In this document: positions 50,080-60,338 of the stretch, in pieces
Layout: every line of letters starts with the position of its first letter
How positions within the stretch are numbered: position 1 is the stretch's first letter
Assembly: GCA_025677835.1 (NCBI GenBank)
Contig: JAIXMR010000004.1
Span: 248,001-312,000, forward strand
Length of the DNA stretch: 64,000 nucleotides
Source: Sporodiniella umbellata
Taxonomy: Eukaryota; Mucoromycota; Mucoromycetes; Mucorales; Rhizopodaceae
Direction: 5' to 3'
The notes under the pieces: generated by a model
Databases searched by the model: none
Told to the model about the DNA's origin: nothing
What the model saw: the letters and a program-made list of their open reading frames with translations, nothing else
Position numbers and translations under genes: made by a program

Positions 50080-50292
50080 TTAATTGCCTTCTACTAGCAA
50101 TCCAACAACTTCGGGATTTCTAACCCTCTTCACCAACTTGTTCAACACCGTATGTATCTCCTTTCCTAGTTTAAATAGATCATCTTCCAAGTGGTTATTC
50201 TGGTAATCGCCTTCTCTCTTTACTTTTACAAAGAACAATTCGCATTTAGTACCTGAATTAGGTTCAACAAAGAGCGCTAAGTCTGGAATCAT
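50080..50292 (-). pseudogene. Fragment of a repeated multi-exon gene family
   Basis: A 70-codon frame reads PDLALFVEP...KCELFFVKVKREG...HLEDDLFKLGKEIHTVLNKLV...PEVVGLLVEGN, with an LEDDL-x-KLGKE segment and a closing GLLVEG. It has charged, ordered protein composition, unlike the surrounding DNA. It looks like one or two exons of a longer protein whose remainder is missing. The gene remnants at 55640-56800 share the general pattern (VKPK...LV.LALLAKNAIDMY). I associate both with a family repeated in Mucoromycota genomes, from memory and without a named domain. Confidence 0.4.
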
Positions 50293-50344
50293 GTTCTAGC
50301 CATCGGATGGTCAAGACAATCTGTGGATTAGCCTTGCACTTAGC

Positions 50345-50465
50345 CAATAAAAAAAAGGGAGAGATCAATAAAAAAAGGGGAGAGATCAATAAAAAAAGGG
50401 GAGAGATCAATAAAAAAAGGGGAGAGATCAATAAAAAGGGGAGAGATGAATAAAAAAGAAAGGGA
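50345..50465 (+). repeat. Minisatellite, about 22 bp unit, six copies
   Basis: Units of aataaaaaaaggggagagatc repeat about six times, with variation in A-run length. Just downstream, three shorter degenerate motifs of the form gacgcaggc(a/t)gacc occur at 50497-50620. No coding role is evident. Confidence 0.85.
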
Positions 50466-50827
50466 GAGACCAACACATTCTCAAGCCAAGCTGGGACGCA
50501 GGCAGACCTTGACTTGTCATCAGGTCTACAAAGCACGAGTACAAGCTGCGGAACGCGAGCAGACCAGACATGTACAAGACCTGTAAACTTCACAAAGATG
50601 CGGGACGCAGGCTGACCATACAACCAATGTTGATGATTAGAATGTGAAAAACCTCTGTAGATTTCACAACCCTCATGGAAATTTCTTAAATCCTTTTTTT
50701 TTTTACATTCCGCAAAAAAAAATTAAAGTAAAAAACCAATATAGCCTGTCTGTAAAATATTTTAAGGGGAACACTATAAAAATATTGCAGAGTTTATGAG
50801 AGCACCAGATTGTAAAGCATTATCATA

Positions 50828-51242
50828 AGCGTTTTCACTAAAAGAAGGCTGTTTTTTTTCTTTGCCTTTGACCTGGGATCACTTACACGGTCCAAAAAAA
50901 AAGCTAGATTAGTGACAATATTTTTTTCTTGTGTCATATAACACGTGCGGTTTTTGTACATACAGAAATCCCTTTTAAACGCGCTATAAAAGAGATCAAA
51001 CTGGCAAGATACATCTCTATGGGTAGCTATAGGCTTGCTCTATAATTCTTGCTATATGATAAGAGCAGGAGGGGAAGCAGGGAATACGTAAGGCCAGCTA
51101 TTAGCTATTTTCTTTTGTTTACTTCGGAAACTGAAAAACAAGAAGAATGTAAACAAACAGACCTTTTTGCAGGGATAGATGAAAAAATGATGAAAGATTA
51201 TCTCACAAGTCACTTTGGATTATAAAATATCAATAGTAAGTG
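50828..51242 (+). repeat. Third, truncated copy of the arm sequence, upstream part
   Basis: This matches about 45840-46262 of the left arm in the same orientation. The first about 150 bp are clearly diverged, while 51000-51240 is nearly identical (tctctatgggtagctatagg..., gcaggaggggaagcaggg...). It is cut by a solo LTR and resumes at 51689 as aagcgcgttttt, ending in the T run that also forms the inner end of the right arm. Confidence 0.8.
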
Positions 51243-51688
51243 TGTTACATACAGGCTTTGATTCAGACAATTGATAAGTCCTTGCTGTATCAATAATATA
51301 TCTAAAGATAGTTCAGCTATGTTCTGAGACAAGAACATTCTGACAGGTCTCAGGTATCAGGTTTATAATCGATTCATTCATTACATAATTATTTATCCGA
51401 CATCCAACCCAATGGGATTAAGATATACAACGTTACGAACTGTAGAGGATCTCAACATAGGATTATCCATTATAGATGTCTTGCTTATTGGTTATATAAT
51501 TAAGCACAGACAATCTACACATCCTGAACAGTTACCCGGTTTCTCTTTTAGAAAAGTATATAAAGCACTTCTATTGTTATGTTGAATAAAGACAGAATAT
51601 TTTATTATAGTCAGCTAGTCTGATCACTTTTGTTTTTGTTTTATAATTTTTTATTTTTCGTATATCTCGTTTGTTACTTGATATCACA
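51243..51688 (+). mobile_element. Solo LTR with 5-bp target-site duplication
   Basis: A 446-bp element begins TGTTACATAC and ends ATATCACA (TG...CA). It is flanked by aagtg (51238-51242) and aagcg (51689-51693), a 5-bp duplication with one mismatch. It interrupts the third arm copy, where the uninterrupted sequence in the left arm reads ...gaagcgcg. It contains a TATA motif (tatataaa, about 51558) and an AATAAA signal (about 51588), as expected of an LTR promoter/terminator. A second, more diverged copy is at 62928-63371. No internal retroelement genes are adjacent, so it is a solo LTR. Confidence 0.82.
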
Positions 51689-51704
51689 AAGCGCGTTTTT
51701 CCGT

Positions 51705-51848
51705 TTTTTTTTTTTTTTTTTTTTTTTTGGCCTTTACCTTGGTTCAGTTTTATCTTTAGTTTAAACTACTTTGCAACATCCAATGTTCACCTACAAAAGT
51801 CTCTTTATATTTACTTTTACATTTCTTTTTGTACTTACATTCTGGTAG

Positions 51849-51880
<32 letters not shown>

Positions 51881-53957
51881 CACATAGACTTTTCCAATGT
51901 CTCAAAATCTACACTAGACTGGTCAGATTAACCAGACTAAGTTGACCACTTGAGAACAGTTAGAGTATACTGAGGTCAAGTAGACTATCTTGAAACAATT
52001 TATAACAACTCTCCCTTTTGAAATAGAGCATGTTTACATTTTTCCATCTTATTTTACAGGTTGTTTATGAAATTAAGACAGCATATGCAACTTGTTTTTT
52101 AAAAAGAAGAGCAATGGTTCTTTTAGTTTATCTTTTACAGAATTCTTTGATTGTAATGCTTTCCTATAGCCACTCATCATTGCTATTACTACTACTGTTA
52201 TCAGAAAAACCATACTAAGTACTGTTTAAAGTATAAACAGTCTAAATACAACAAATAACATTTGAAATAAAAGTAACTTTCTAGTATGTAGTGGGGCAAA
52301 AAGTTAAAACATAACCAAATACCAAGATTAAAAGCTTGTAAAACTATATATATTGTATTAAGCATCTAAACTTGAGACAAGACAAAAGTAAGTTTGAACA
52401 ATACTAAGACTTTAGAAGTTAAGTTGAAAAAAGAAAAAAAGCAGTTTTATTTGAAGGTAAAAAAAGAAAAAGTAAAAGAAAAAGTAAAAGAAAAAGTAAG
52501 AAAGAAAAAAAAAGAAAAAAGAAAAAGAAAATTGAAGAAAATTAAAAGCAAAAAGTAAAAAGCAAAAAGCAAAAGGCACTCTTCTTAGTTCTCAAAAAAA
52601 GAGCCAAGGACTCTTTTAATGATATGCAGAATCAACCACGAGCAGGTGAGAGTACATTTGATTCCGTCAAGGTCCCCAGTTGCAAGCAGTAGCGCGAGGG
52701 TCAGTTCGATACCGCAAACCTCCAGGGTCTTGCACACTTTTCAGAACCGTCCAACCCAAAAGGCTTTCAAGATCATCCAAGTGCTAGCGAATAGGAACCC
52801 AACCCCTTAAATTCCATACACTATTTTTTAGGGTGCAGCATAGGTTCACTCTTTGGCCTCCCCACCCGATATGCAAATGTACTTCTTACCAAGTAGGTTC
52901 GCACAAGCTTAGTTTACTGACCACCAAAGAGAATCGTAATAACATCCCGCATGCATACACCGCGCCTCCAGACTCATTTCCTTGCAGCCATGGGGCTCTA
53001 ACTCTGCTTAGCCTTCAGAACTACTCCGTACCTCCCAACAAAAGTACAGAGGTCAACGCCGTTCGCACTACACCGAAGCTTTGATTGACGATAATGGGTA
53101 GGACTTTCTTGTCGCGTTGCATAAGGTAAGTCATGCCTCGCAGCCGCTTCATTATCCGTATGCGCGCGCATACAAGACACATATGTTGGGTTGCAGAAAA
53201 ATCAAAGAGTGAGCAACCAACCAATGTCGATTGCCAGCAGAGAAAGAGTGGCTCCCCATAACCTCCGTAAAACAAGACGGAATACCTAAAGAAAAAAAAA
53301 AAAAAAAAAAAAAAAAAACGAAAAAACGCGCTTCCTCTTGATGTTTTATAATCCAAAGTGACTTGTGAGATAATCTTTCATCATTTTTTCATCTATTCCT
53401 GCAAAAAGGTCTGTTTTTTTACGCTCTTCTCCTTGTTTTTCAGTTTCCGAAGTAAACAAAAGAAAATAGCTAATAGCTGGCTTTACGTATTCCCTGCTTC
53501 CCCTCCTGCTCTTATCATATAGCAAGAATTATAGATCAAGCCTATAGCTACCCATAGAGATGCGTCTTGCCAGTTCGATCCCTTTCATGACGCGCTTGAA
53601 AGCAGGTTTTGTAAAGCAGAAGGCTATCATCTGTGTTACGTGTGATAAGGAAAGCACCTATTACCGTCTTTTATTCTCTTTTTTTTTTTTTAGTCTTTTT
53701 TGGGCCAAGCAAACCAAAGGTTTCTTTTAGTGAAGACTTTCACAATAGAGTTTTTTTTTTTTTAAAAAAAAAAGCTGCTGCTTTCGTAAGCTCTCCGTAA
53801 TATCTAACACAGCCTATCATTTTACAAATGGTCAAAGCTTTTTCTTCTGTAAGAGGCAAAAGCCAAATCGGAAATAAGTCTTTCCACGATCTAAACTCCG
53901 TTTATGATCGCCTTAGATTCAGTTTACACTATGAAAATGCCCCCAAAAAACGATAGC
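51705..53957 (-). repeat. Right arm of large inverted repeat
   Basis: Reverse complement of 45625-47870, running from the T run (51705-51728) to cgatagc at 53957. The matching landmarks include the (TA)n tract (51850-51878), the purine-rich tract (52440-52560) and an A run of about 30 at 53290-53318. The last of these is longer than its partner T run in the left arm. Outside the arm the two flanks share nothing. Near-identity implies a recent origin or ongoing gene conversion. Confidence 0.88.
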
Positions 53958-54084
53958 TCACTTAGTTTATTTCACTACTTGAAAATGCTTTACATTTGAC
54001 CTTTATCATCAATACATACAAGAAAAAGACAATTTGTTGATGAATATAAATGAAGATTCAAATGTTGATAATATTAGTGGGAAG

Positions 54085-54545
54085 ACATCATTATAGAAAT
54101 AAACGAATCAAAGTTCACTAAAAAGAAATATGAAAAGGCGCCAATAATGATGAAGAGTGGGTGTTGGGAGGTGTTGAAAAAAACATACCAAAGGAAGATG
54201 TTTATGATAGTCGTCAAAGATATAAAGGAGCAAACTTTATTAGATATAATTACACGACTTGTCAAGAATGGTTCTATTATTTATACGGATTTATGGGGGT
54301 CTTATTCTAGCCCTGAAGGCTTTGATCATCAACATAAATCTACAAATCATAAAAGCAAAGAGGGTATCTATACAATTAATATTGAAGGGAATTGATCATC
54401 AGCTAAGTACTTTATCAAATCGCCAAATAGAAAAGACAAATATCTTCAATCATATCTAAACGAACATGTATAGATTAGAAAAAACTACAGAAACGATTTG
54501 TGGTTAAGCTTTCTTCAAGCAGTAGTAAACTACCAAAAAAAATAA
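54085..54545 (+). pseudogene. Broken Merlin/ISXO2-like (IS1595-type) DDE transposase
   Basis: Conserved blocks of the ISXO2-type transposase appear in order but in shifting frames. These are IIIEINESKF (family: VEIDESKF), WVLGGVEKN (54155-54181), TLLDIITRLVKNGSIIYTDLWGSY (54234-54307), HKSTNHKSKEGIYTINIEGN (54333-54394) and, after an in-frame TGA, YFIKSPNRKDKYLQSYLNEHV (54408-54470) followed by TAG. The first catalytic Asp is replaced by Asn. The element is inactive. It lies about 130 bp outside the right arm of the inverted repeat. No terminal repeats could be assigned. Confidence 0.7.
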
Positions 54546-54843
54546 TATTACACTTTAAATGAAATGTATAGAAAACATAAAGCTACCGCTATTAATTGAT
54601 TATACATGCTTTTTTTTGGTTTTTGGAATGTTTCTTGTATACAAATTGTATTATAAATTCTCATCAAAAGTTTTAACACAACATTAAGAAAAATATGCTT
54701 GTTAAGCGATAAATAAAATATAAATGTAAATGAAATAGTCAGCAAAAGCAGTGTATTATATGTTTATTTTAAGACTAGCGATGAGAGTCTATCCATTAAA
54801 TATAAAAAAGTGTACCAATTTCATAAAATTATAAAAATTAGAC

Positions 54844-55054
54844 ATGAGTAAAAATAAAAGAAAACCCGAAGACATAACTATTGAAGAGAAATTTAAAAAT
54901 GCGCCCTTCGCTTATGATTTTACGAAAGACTGGATTGAACTTGCTCCTGTTACTTCTGCAAACATTAGTTGGCTACAAATTTTAAAGCCATGCTATTTTT
55001 ATTGCTATAATATTATTTTTACCAACTATTACACCAGCTGCCATATAGAGTACT
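54844..55054 (+). pseudogene. Possible N-terminal exon of a decayed gene
   Basis: An ATG frame of about 45 informative codons (MSKNKRKPEDITIEEKF...YDFTKDWIELAPV...ISWLQ) has ordinary protein composition and then turns hydrophobic and stops. It could be the first exon of the decayed gene whose later parts lie at 55640-56800, with unrelated DNA between. This link is inference. Confidence 0.3.
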
Positions 55055-55580
55055 AATAGTCCAAATACACCAAATGGTTCAAATACACGTACTGCTGCGA
55101 GATTCAAGAAAATAAAAAAACATCGAAAACTATAAAAACCCATAAAAACATCAATCAATATCAATCATCATTATAAAAGCATCCCCTTTTATCAGCAAAC
55201 TATGTAAATATTCAAATTATAAGAATATACCTGAATATTTCCCTACTTTTATTGTACTGATCCCTTGAAGACGCGTCAATTTCTTTTCTATAAACCTTTA
55301 TTTTTATCTTTTTATCTATCGATTCTTTGAAGTAGAATGTTGTCCTTCATCTTCAATCGCTCCTTTTATTTTATTTTACTTTATTTTATTGTTACCTTTA
55401 GTTTGATCTACTTTAAAAGATCTGGTAGTCACTCAACGAATCTTTTTGTTTTTGTTTTTACTTTTAAATTTATATCTACGAGCAGATATAAGTCCTTTTT
55501 TATTTACTCCAAACACTCAAATCTCCAGAGTACTAAAGTTTACACTATGTTTAAACCCCATTCAACAATTACTACTCACC
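55055..55580. other. AT-rich segment without recognisable content
   Basis: About 0.5 kb with short frames only. Pyrimidine-rich stretches (55350-55400) occur but no domain or RNA gene is seen. Confidence 0.4.
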
Positions 55581-55621
55581 CAAAAAAAAAAAAGCCATCC
55601 AAAACTGCCTGCTAAAAAAAA
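55581..55621 (+). repeat. Inverted-repeat partner A (about 40 bp)
   Basis: caaaaaaaaaaaagccatcc followed by aaaactgcctgctaaaaaaa matches, in reverse complement, 56897-56935 with about three mismatches outside the A runs. The pair encloses about 1.28 kb containing the decayed gene remnants. No target-site duplication was identified. Confidence 0.5.
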
Positions 55622-55639
55622 CAATTGTCTTTCTTTTGT

Positions 55640-56800
55640 TCATTCCCATGGATACAAAAAAACTATGATCGGATCATAGGACGTGAAATATGTGAAGGAC
55701 TTATTGAATATTTGCTGGAAGAATATGGCATTTGGTCGTATAAATCTGACCAATATACTCGAATTGATACTGAAAAAATCGTGAAGGTAAAATCAAGAGA
55801 ATGAAGAAACGGATGTAACTGATTTATCATTTGTTTAGAAATGTATCAGAAAGAAGACTACAGAGTTCCAGGATTCTCAAAAAATGATGGCTCTAATGGT
55901 CGCTGACAACGATATTCACAACAGGATACTATTTTGATTTCGAAATCTGTAAGGGTAAATAAGGAAAAACGCAAGCCATAGCGTTCATTCATTATATTTC
56001 AATTAAAATTTGCCTGTAGGCTTGAAAAATTACCTTGGAATCAATCAGCCAAAAGATTAATGAACTGGGATTGATTACAAGATATACAAGTGCAGCTATC
56101 AACCCATTGCTAGAAAATCTCATGAAGCGCGTCGTGTTTTGGTGGTATGAAAAGAAGCATTTCGGTCGAACTTGCGCTCATTTTTTTTTTGTCGGACTTC
56201 TGTTACCAATGACAAGTGCAAATCCAGTGGGGTGTCATTGCTATTGGCTAGACCTGAATTTGCAATCAGCATGGTGGTGAGCACAGAGATTGGGCAAGCT
56301 GTAGGATATGGAGGAGTGAAACCAAAATCCCAGGTGCTGAATCACAAGCAAGTCGGAAAAAACTTGGTGTGTTTGGCACTTTTAGCAAAGAACGCTATTG
56401 ATATGTACCGTAGCGAATTTGTCCTGTAGTTGGTAAGTTTTTCTGGTTTTTTTATTTTGAATAAAAAAAAAAGACATATCAACACTCTTTCTTTAACTGT
56501 CATCACGTCGAATTAGGACATCATGCAACGTTCTATTTGACTGATGATACAAAGAATGGCTTCTATCCAATGGTGGAAATTGCCCATATTCAGTTGCCAA
56601 TGTGTTTAAAAGAACTTCCGCTTTTCATCGCATAAGCCGACCAATCAACAACCGTTTCCTCAGCCTTCTGGAGCTTGTGTGTCGACCAGAAAACGGATCA
56701 ACAATCCTCACTTGTGACATCCCTTTCCGACAATGAAATGGCAGCAATTGTGGATATTCACATCAACCGCAAAAGAAAAGCAAGTACGAGTCACTACAAT
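55640..56800 (+). pseudogene. Decayed multi-exon gene remnant
   Basis: Coding-like blocks occur in different frames: GREICEGLIEYLLEEYGIWSY...TRIDTEKIVK (about 55680-55788), KKTTEFQDSQKMMALMVADND (about 55850-55912), PEFAISMVVSTEIGQAVGYGG followed by KPKSQVLNHKQ and LALLAKNAIDMYRSEFV (about 56248-56425), and GHHATFYLTDDTKNGFYPMVEIA (about 56519-56589). In between are possible old splice junctions, stops and shifts. The order of blocks resembles a single protein of several hundred residues whose family I recall as repeated in Mucoromycota, without an assigned function. It is probably non-functional here. Confidence 0.45.
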
Positions 56801-56896
56801 CATTGATACCTCCCATCCTACTTGGCTCTTATACATTTTTATTAAAATAAATAGTAACGTATACTACTCAAATGAGTCCTTTTTCGTTTCATGATA

Positions 56897-56935
56897 TTTT
56901 TTTTTGGCAAGCAGTTTTGGATAGCTTTTTTTTTT
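56897..56935 (-). repeat. Inverted-repeat partner B (about 40 bp)
   Basis: ttttttttggcaagcagttttggatagc plus a T run is the reverse complement of partner A at 55581-55621. Together they could be terminal inverted repeats of a small element or a chance pair of A-rich motifs. Confidence 0.5.
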
Positions 56936-57794
56936 GGCTGCAAGCGACTTGGTTTTTAAAAATACCACTTGGTTCCTGAAAGTGCGAGATTGATATTGAT
57001 CACACAATGATGTCGATTTTGATTGGTCGGCGATATCATTTCTGACTGTGTGGGACGTCGCCAGTTGGGAGCACTGTACTTCAATTGTATAATTAGAGTA
57101 CAAAGTATATTGAAAGGTTTTTAACGAAACCCGAAAAAAATAAACATACAGACGCAATAAATGCTCTAAAAACAAGTATATATTTTTTTATATTACAGGA
57201 TAGAGAAAAAGAAGGATGCTTTTAAGCAATTTAAAAGGAGCTCGTCTATCAATCGAATCGTAGCTTACCTAGTCATAGGATCATTACACTACACTCACTT
57301 TTTATATCATGCAAACATCAATTATAAAAAGCCTATACATACCAACCGCAACAGCGTTTGATTGTATTGCTTCAAAAGCTGGCCAAAGAAAGAAAAGCAC
57401 CATTGCTTTTTAAAAAATAAACTAGTCATACTTTATTACTTTTAAAATACTTAGAAAACCTTTGTATGTTGTTCCTTTCTTATTTACGCGTGGTTCAGCC
57501 ATGAACTTGGTCGGCCAAAGAATAGCAATATGTTTCAGAATCTTTGTATTGTTCTTTTAAAACAAAACAAAAAGGGATGAAGTGCTTTAAAGAACTATGG
57601 CATCGATTAGAAAATTGTGCCTTACCTTCTATACTCTGAGTTAGATATCATTTGTTTTCTTATTTATTGTATATCCATTTTCTTTTTTCAAAAGTACACA
57701 CTCAACAGGTCGGTCATTAAACATGCTATCCATTTATTATTTCTTCTTTCTGTAACTACATATTCTTTTTTTTTAGTAAATTTACAAAAGGGCC
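56936..57794. other. Intergenic, upstream of rhomboid-UBA gene
   Basis: About 0.86 kb, AT-rich, no supported gene. It includes the promoter of the following gene. A 62-codon hydrophobic frame at 57617-57805 overlaps the start region in another frame and is rejected. Confidence 0.5.
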
Positions 57795-58743
57795 ATGGAC
57801 AGTGAAGGATTTCGTAATGTACCCGTCACTAAATACTTGATGCCTATTGTGGGTGGCTGTTCTAGTTTAATAGTTTTATACGACTTACGTCCAAGCTCGC
57901 AATTACCTGTTCATGTTCAAGTAATTGTGTACATTATATAACAGATCAGAAAGATTAAAAATACAGTAGCTTTGGAAGTATGTTATTTCGCACTTTGGTT
58001 TTCATAGTCTCAGTTCGGCTGTTGCTGGCACCTACTTTCTGTATCGCATGAAAATCATTGAGCAAAGATATGGTAGCTCTAAATATGCAGCTATGCTGTT
58101 TGTGTCTTTTGTAGCTTCTGCACTAGTCCATACTGGGACAAGTTTCTTGGAATCTCCTATTATTCCTAATGGACCGTAAGTGGTATCACCTTTTCTTTAG
58201 TTCTACTTTTGTAACTTCTTTCTTTTTTTTTTCTGTATAGAGCGGCCATTATTTTCACCATTCTGTACCAATACCAGAAGATAGTACCGCCCAGCTTTCA
58301 GAGTAAAATATTAGGTCTCCCTGTTACTGAAAAAACCTATGTTTATATTCCAGCTGCTCAGGTAAAGATACAAACGAAATTGTTCAGACTTAAATTCTTG
58401 TATTTTACACTAGGTTTTATTTTCTGATTCATTCTCTTCTCTTTTCTCTTGTATCTGCGGATTTGTTATTGGGGCTGTTTATGACAACACGACCATAAAT
58501 CAATGGAGATTTCCTGCTGCTATCAGAAATTCTTTCTCCAAAATCTTAAACATTCAACCCAAAAAGGCAAGAGTAAAAAAAGTACAGCGTGCGAATGAAG
58601 AAGACGTTCAGACTTTGTCTGCAATGTTTCCAGACTACTCGAGGCCTGAGATCGAAAGAGCATTGCAAAAGGCAAAGTCAGACTTGAATCACGCAACCGA
58701 TATCCTGTTAAATTCTAGCGCAAGTGGCAGTAACTCGCGTTAA
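57795..58743 (+). CDS. Rhomboid-like membrane protein with C-terminal UBA domain (UBAC2-like)
   Basis: Four exons: 57795-57920, 57970-58175, 58241-58361, 58414-58743 (260 aa). The rhomboid-type hydrophobic core begins with VTKYLMPIVGGCSSLIVLYDL and continues HFGFHSLSSAVAGTYFLYRMKIIEQRYGSSKYA (typical HxxF...ERxxGSxKF pattern of rhomboid folds). The serine/histidine catalytic motifs are not visible, so it is a predicted pseudoprotease. The last about 45 residues (NEEDVQTLSAMFPDYSRPEIERALQ...ATDILLN) form a UBA ubiquitin-binding domain. The layout matches UBAC2 and the fungal Dsc2/Ucp14 group, which act in ER-associated degradation. Exon 2 requires the second AG (57968-57969) of two close ones to keep frame. 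Confidence 0.86.
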
Positions 58744-58956
58744 AAAAAAGAACAGCAATAGCAGTGCTGAAGATGATAATAATAGTAATAATAATAATAA
58801 AGATACACTGTAAACAAAACACGTTTCTCCCTCTCCCTCTGTTGTTTTTTTTTAGTCTACATACATGCGTGCACACACAATACAAACACGTACATACACA
58901 TATATGTATACATACAAAAGGTCCACCACAAACAGAAAACGTTTTAATCTGGCATT

Positions 58957-59347
58957 TTAATGGTGAGCAGGTTTTTCAGATTCTACATTGTATCCAATCA
59001 GGTTTCTACGACCAACGATTTCACCTATAAGGAAAAAGGTATAAATTTCAGCAAAGATAATACCACCTTTAGCGGCATCAGAGAAGGTCAAGTTCTTGAG
59101 GTTTTTAATCTTCAAAGCGTTTTGAAAGGATTGTTGAGCTTCGGTGAAATGGGCTCCAGTAGGAAAAGCCATGCCTTCCTTCTTATAAACTTGTTTGGCG
59201 ATCTCAACAGCAACCTTTGTGTTATAAACAACGGGCTTTTGAAGGGCTAAAAGGACATGAGACTTCTTTTGTTTTCTCAAATTTTTTATTCTTACCGATG
59301 AGCTTGTTCAAATATGTTTGAGCACAACCAACAAATTTAGAGGCCAT
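58957..59347 (-). CDS. ATP20: Mitochondrial F1Fo-ATP synthase subunit g
   Basis: Two exons: 59347-59296 and 59246-58957 (113 aa). The N-terminal helical region (YNTKVAVEIAKQVYKKEGMAFPT) and the C-terminal single membrane helix around AEIYTFFLIGEIVGRRNLIGY, with a GxxxG-type pattern and the conserved ExxGRR, identify subunit g. It sits in the inner membrane with subunits e and k and helps dimerise the ATP synthase and shape cristae. It converges with the rhomboid-UBA gene about 210 bp away. Confidence 0.9.
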
Positions 59348-60338
59348 TATAAAAAGTTGAAAATTTTTGAAGTGTAAGGGGTGAAGGGCGGGGGGAGACT
59401 TTCGATGTTTACAAAAAAAAAAAGGGCGGGATTTGATTTGCTTATTTGCTATTAGGCTGAGTTTTATGAATAGGTTAGCAGGACTAAAAGATCCGTTCGC
59501 AACTAATGAACTTTAGTATTTGTCTAGATATTACAAAATCGATATTGTAAATTTTTGTATAGTTTGTATTATGGAATGCGACATTAATTTTGGAAGCACT
59601 GTATATGGACACAGATTGCAGTTAGTCTCTCTAAAAAAAGTTTCATGATTTATAACAAGAGATTGGAAAAATAGCGAAAAATGATCAAAAAGTTGTGCTC
59701 TATTAGTGTACACTACGAGAATAAACCCAAATAGCCTACACTAGCTTATTCATGCATGTTTCGTAGTAACCCTATATATTTTAATCATTGCCTAGCTGGG
59801 TGCAGCTCTGGATCTAAGATTGTGTTGAGACAGTGCACTTTTTTTTTCGACTGTACGTTTTAAGAACAAGTAATCGTTCTACTTGTATACTTAGGCTAAG
59901 TTTCTTGTTATTGCTTTGAGCGCTCTATTTTGAGATTTTCTTTTTATACCGATTTTTTCAACAAAACAGCAGAGATCAAACCCTATTATAGTATACAATG
60001 TATTTTTTTTTAAGAAAAAGAAGTGCTCACTAAAACTTGTAATTCAATATGCCTTAGTTACTCATGCGGATGCAAGAGACCAAATTGACGGGTGCATTTT
60101 TTATTCGTTTTGCATAATATGTACATTGAACAACAAAGAGTTTTACTGTGTAAAAGCTTTCTGTCTTTTGCACAGTTTTTGTTTTTTATTTTTTTCTTTA
60201 ACTTCATAATTTTTTATTGTTTTGTATTTTCAAGCGCAAAGCGCCTCATTGTAGAAATCCGCTGGAATCGCACACACCGTAGGGCTTTGTTAGTTTATTA
60301 TCAGGCAAATGGCGTCATTTCCTTGCTCTTTTTACATT
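59348..60338. other. Intergenic spacer
   Basis: About 1 kb upstream of subunit g, on its promoter side, and downstream of the 67-residue protein. AT-rich, with a GC-rich short motif ggggcgggggga-like near 59383-59398 close to the subunit g start. A 135-codon hydrophobic + strand frame (60092-60499) overlaps the small protein antisense and is rejected. Confidence 0.5.

Noticed and set aside
45073..50465. CRISPR-like arrays at the two minisatellites
   Set aside because: Units are contiguous without unique spacers, and the genome is eukaryotic.
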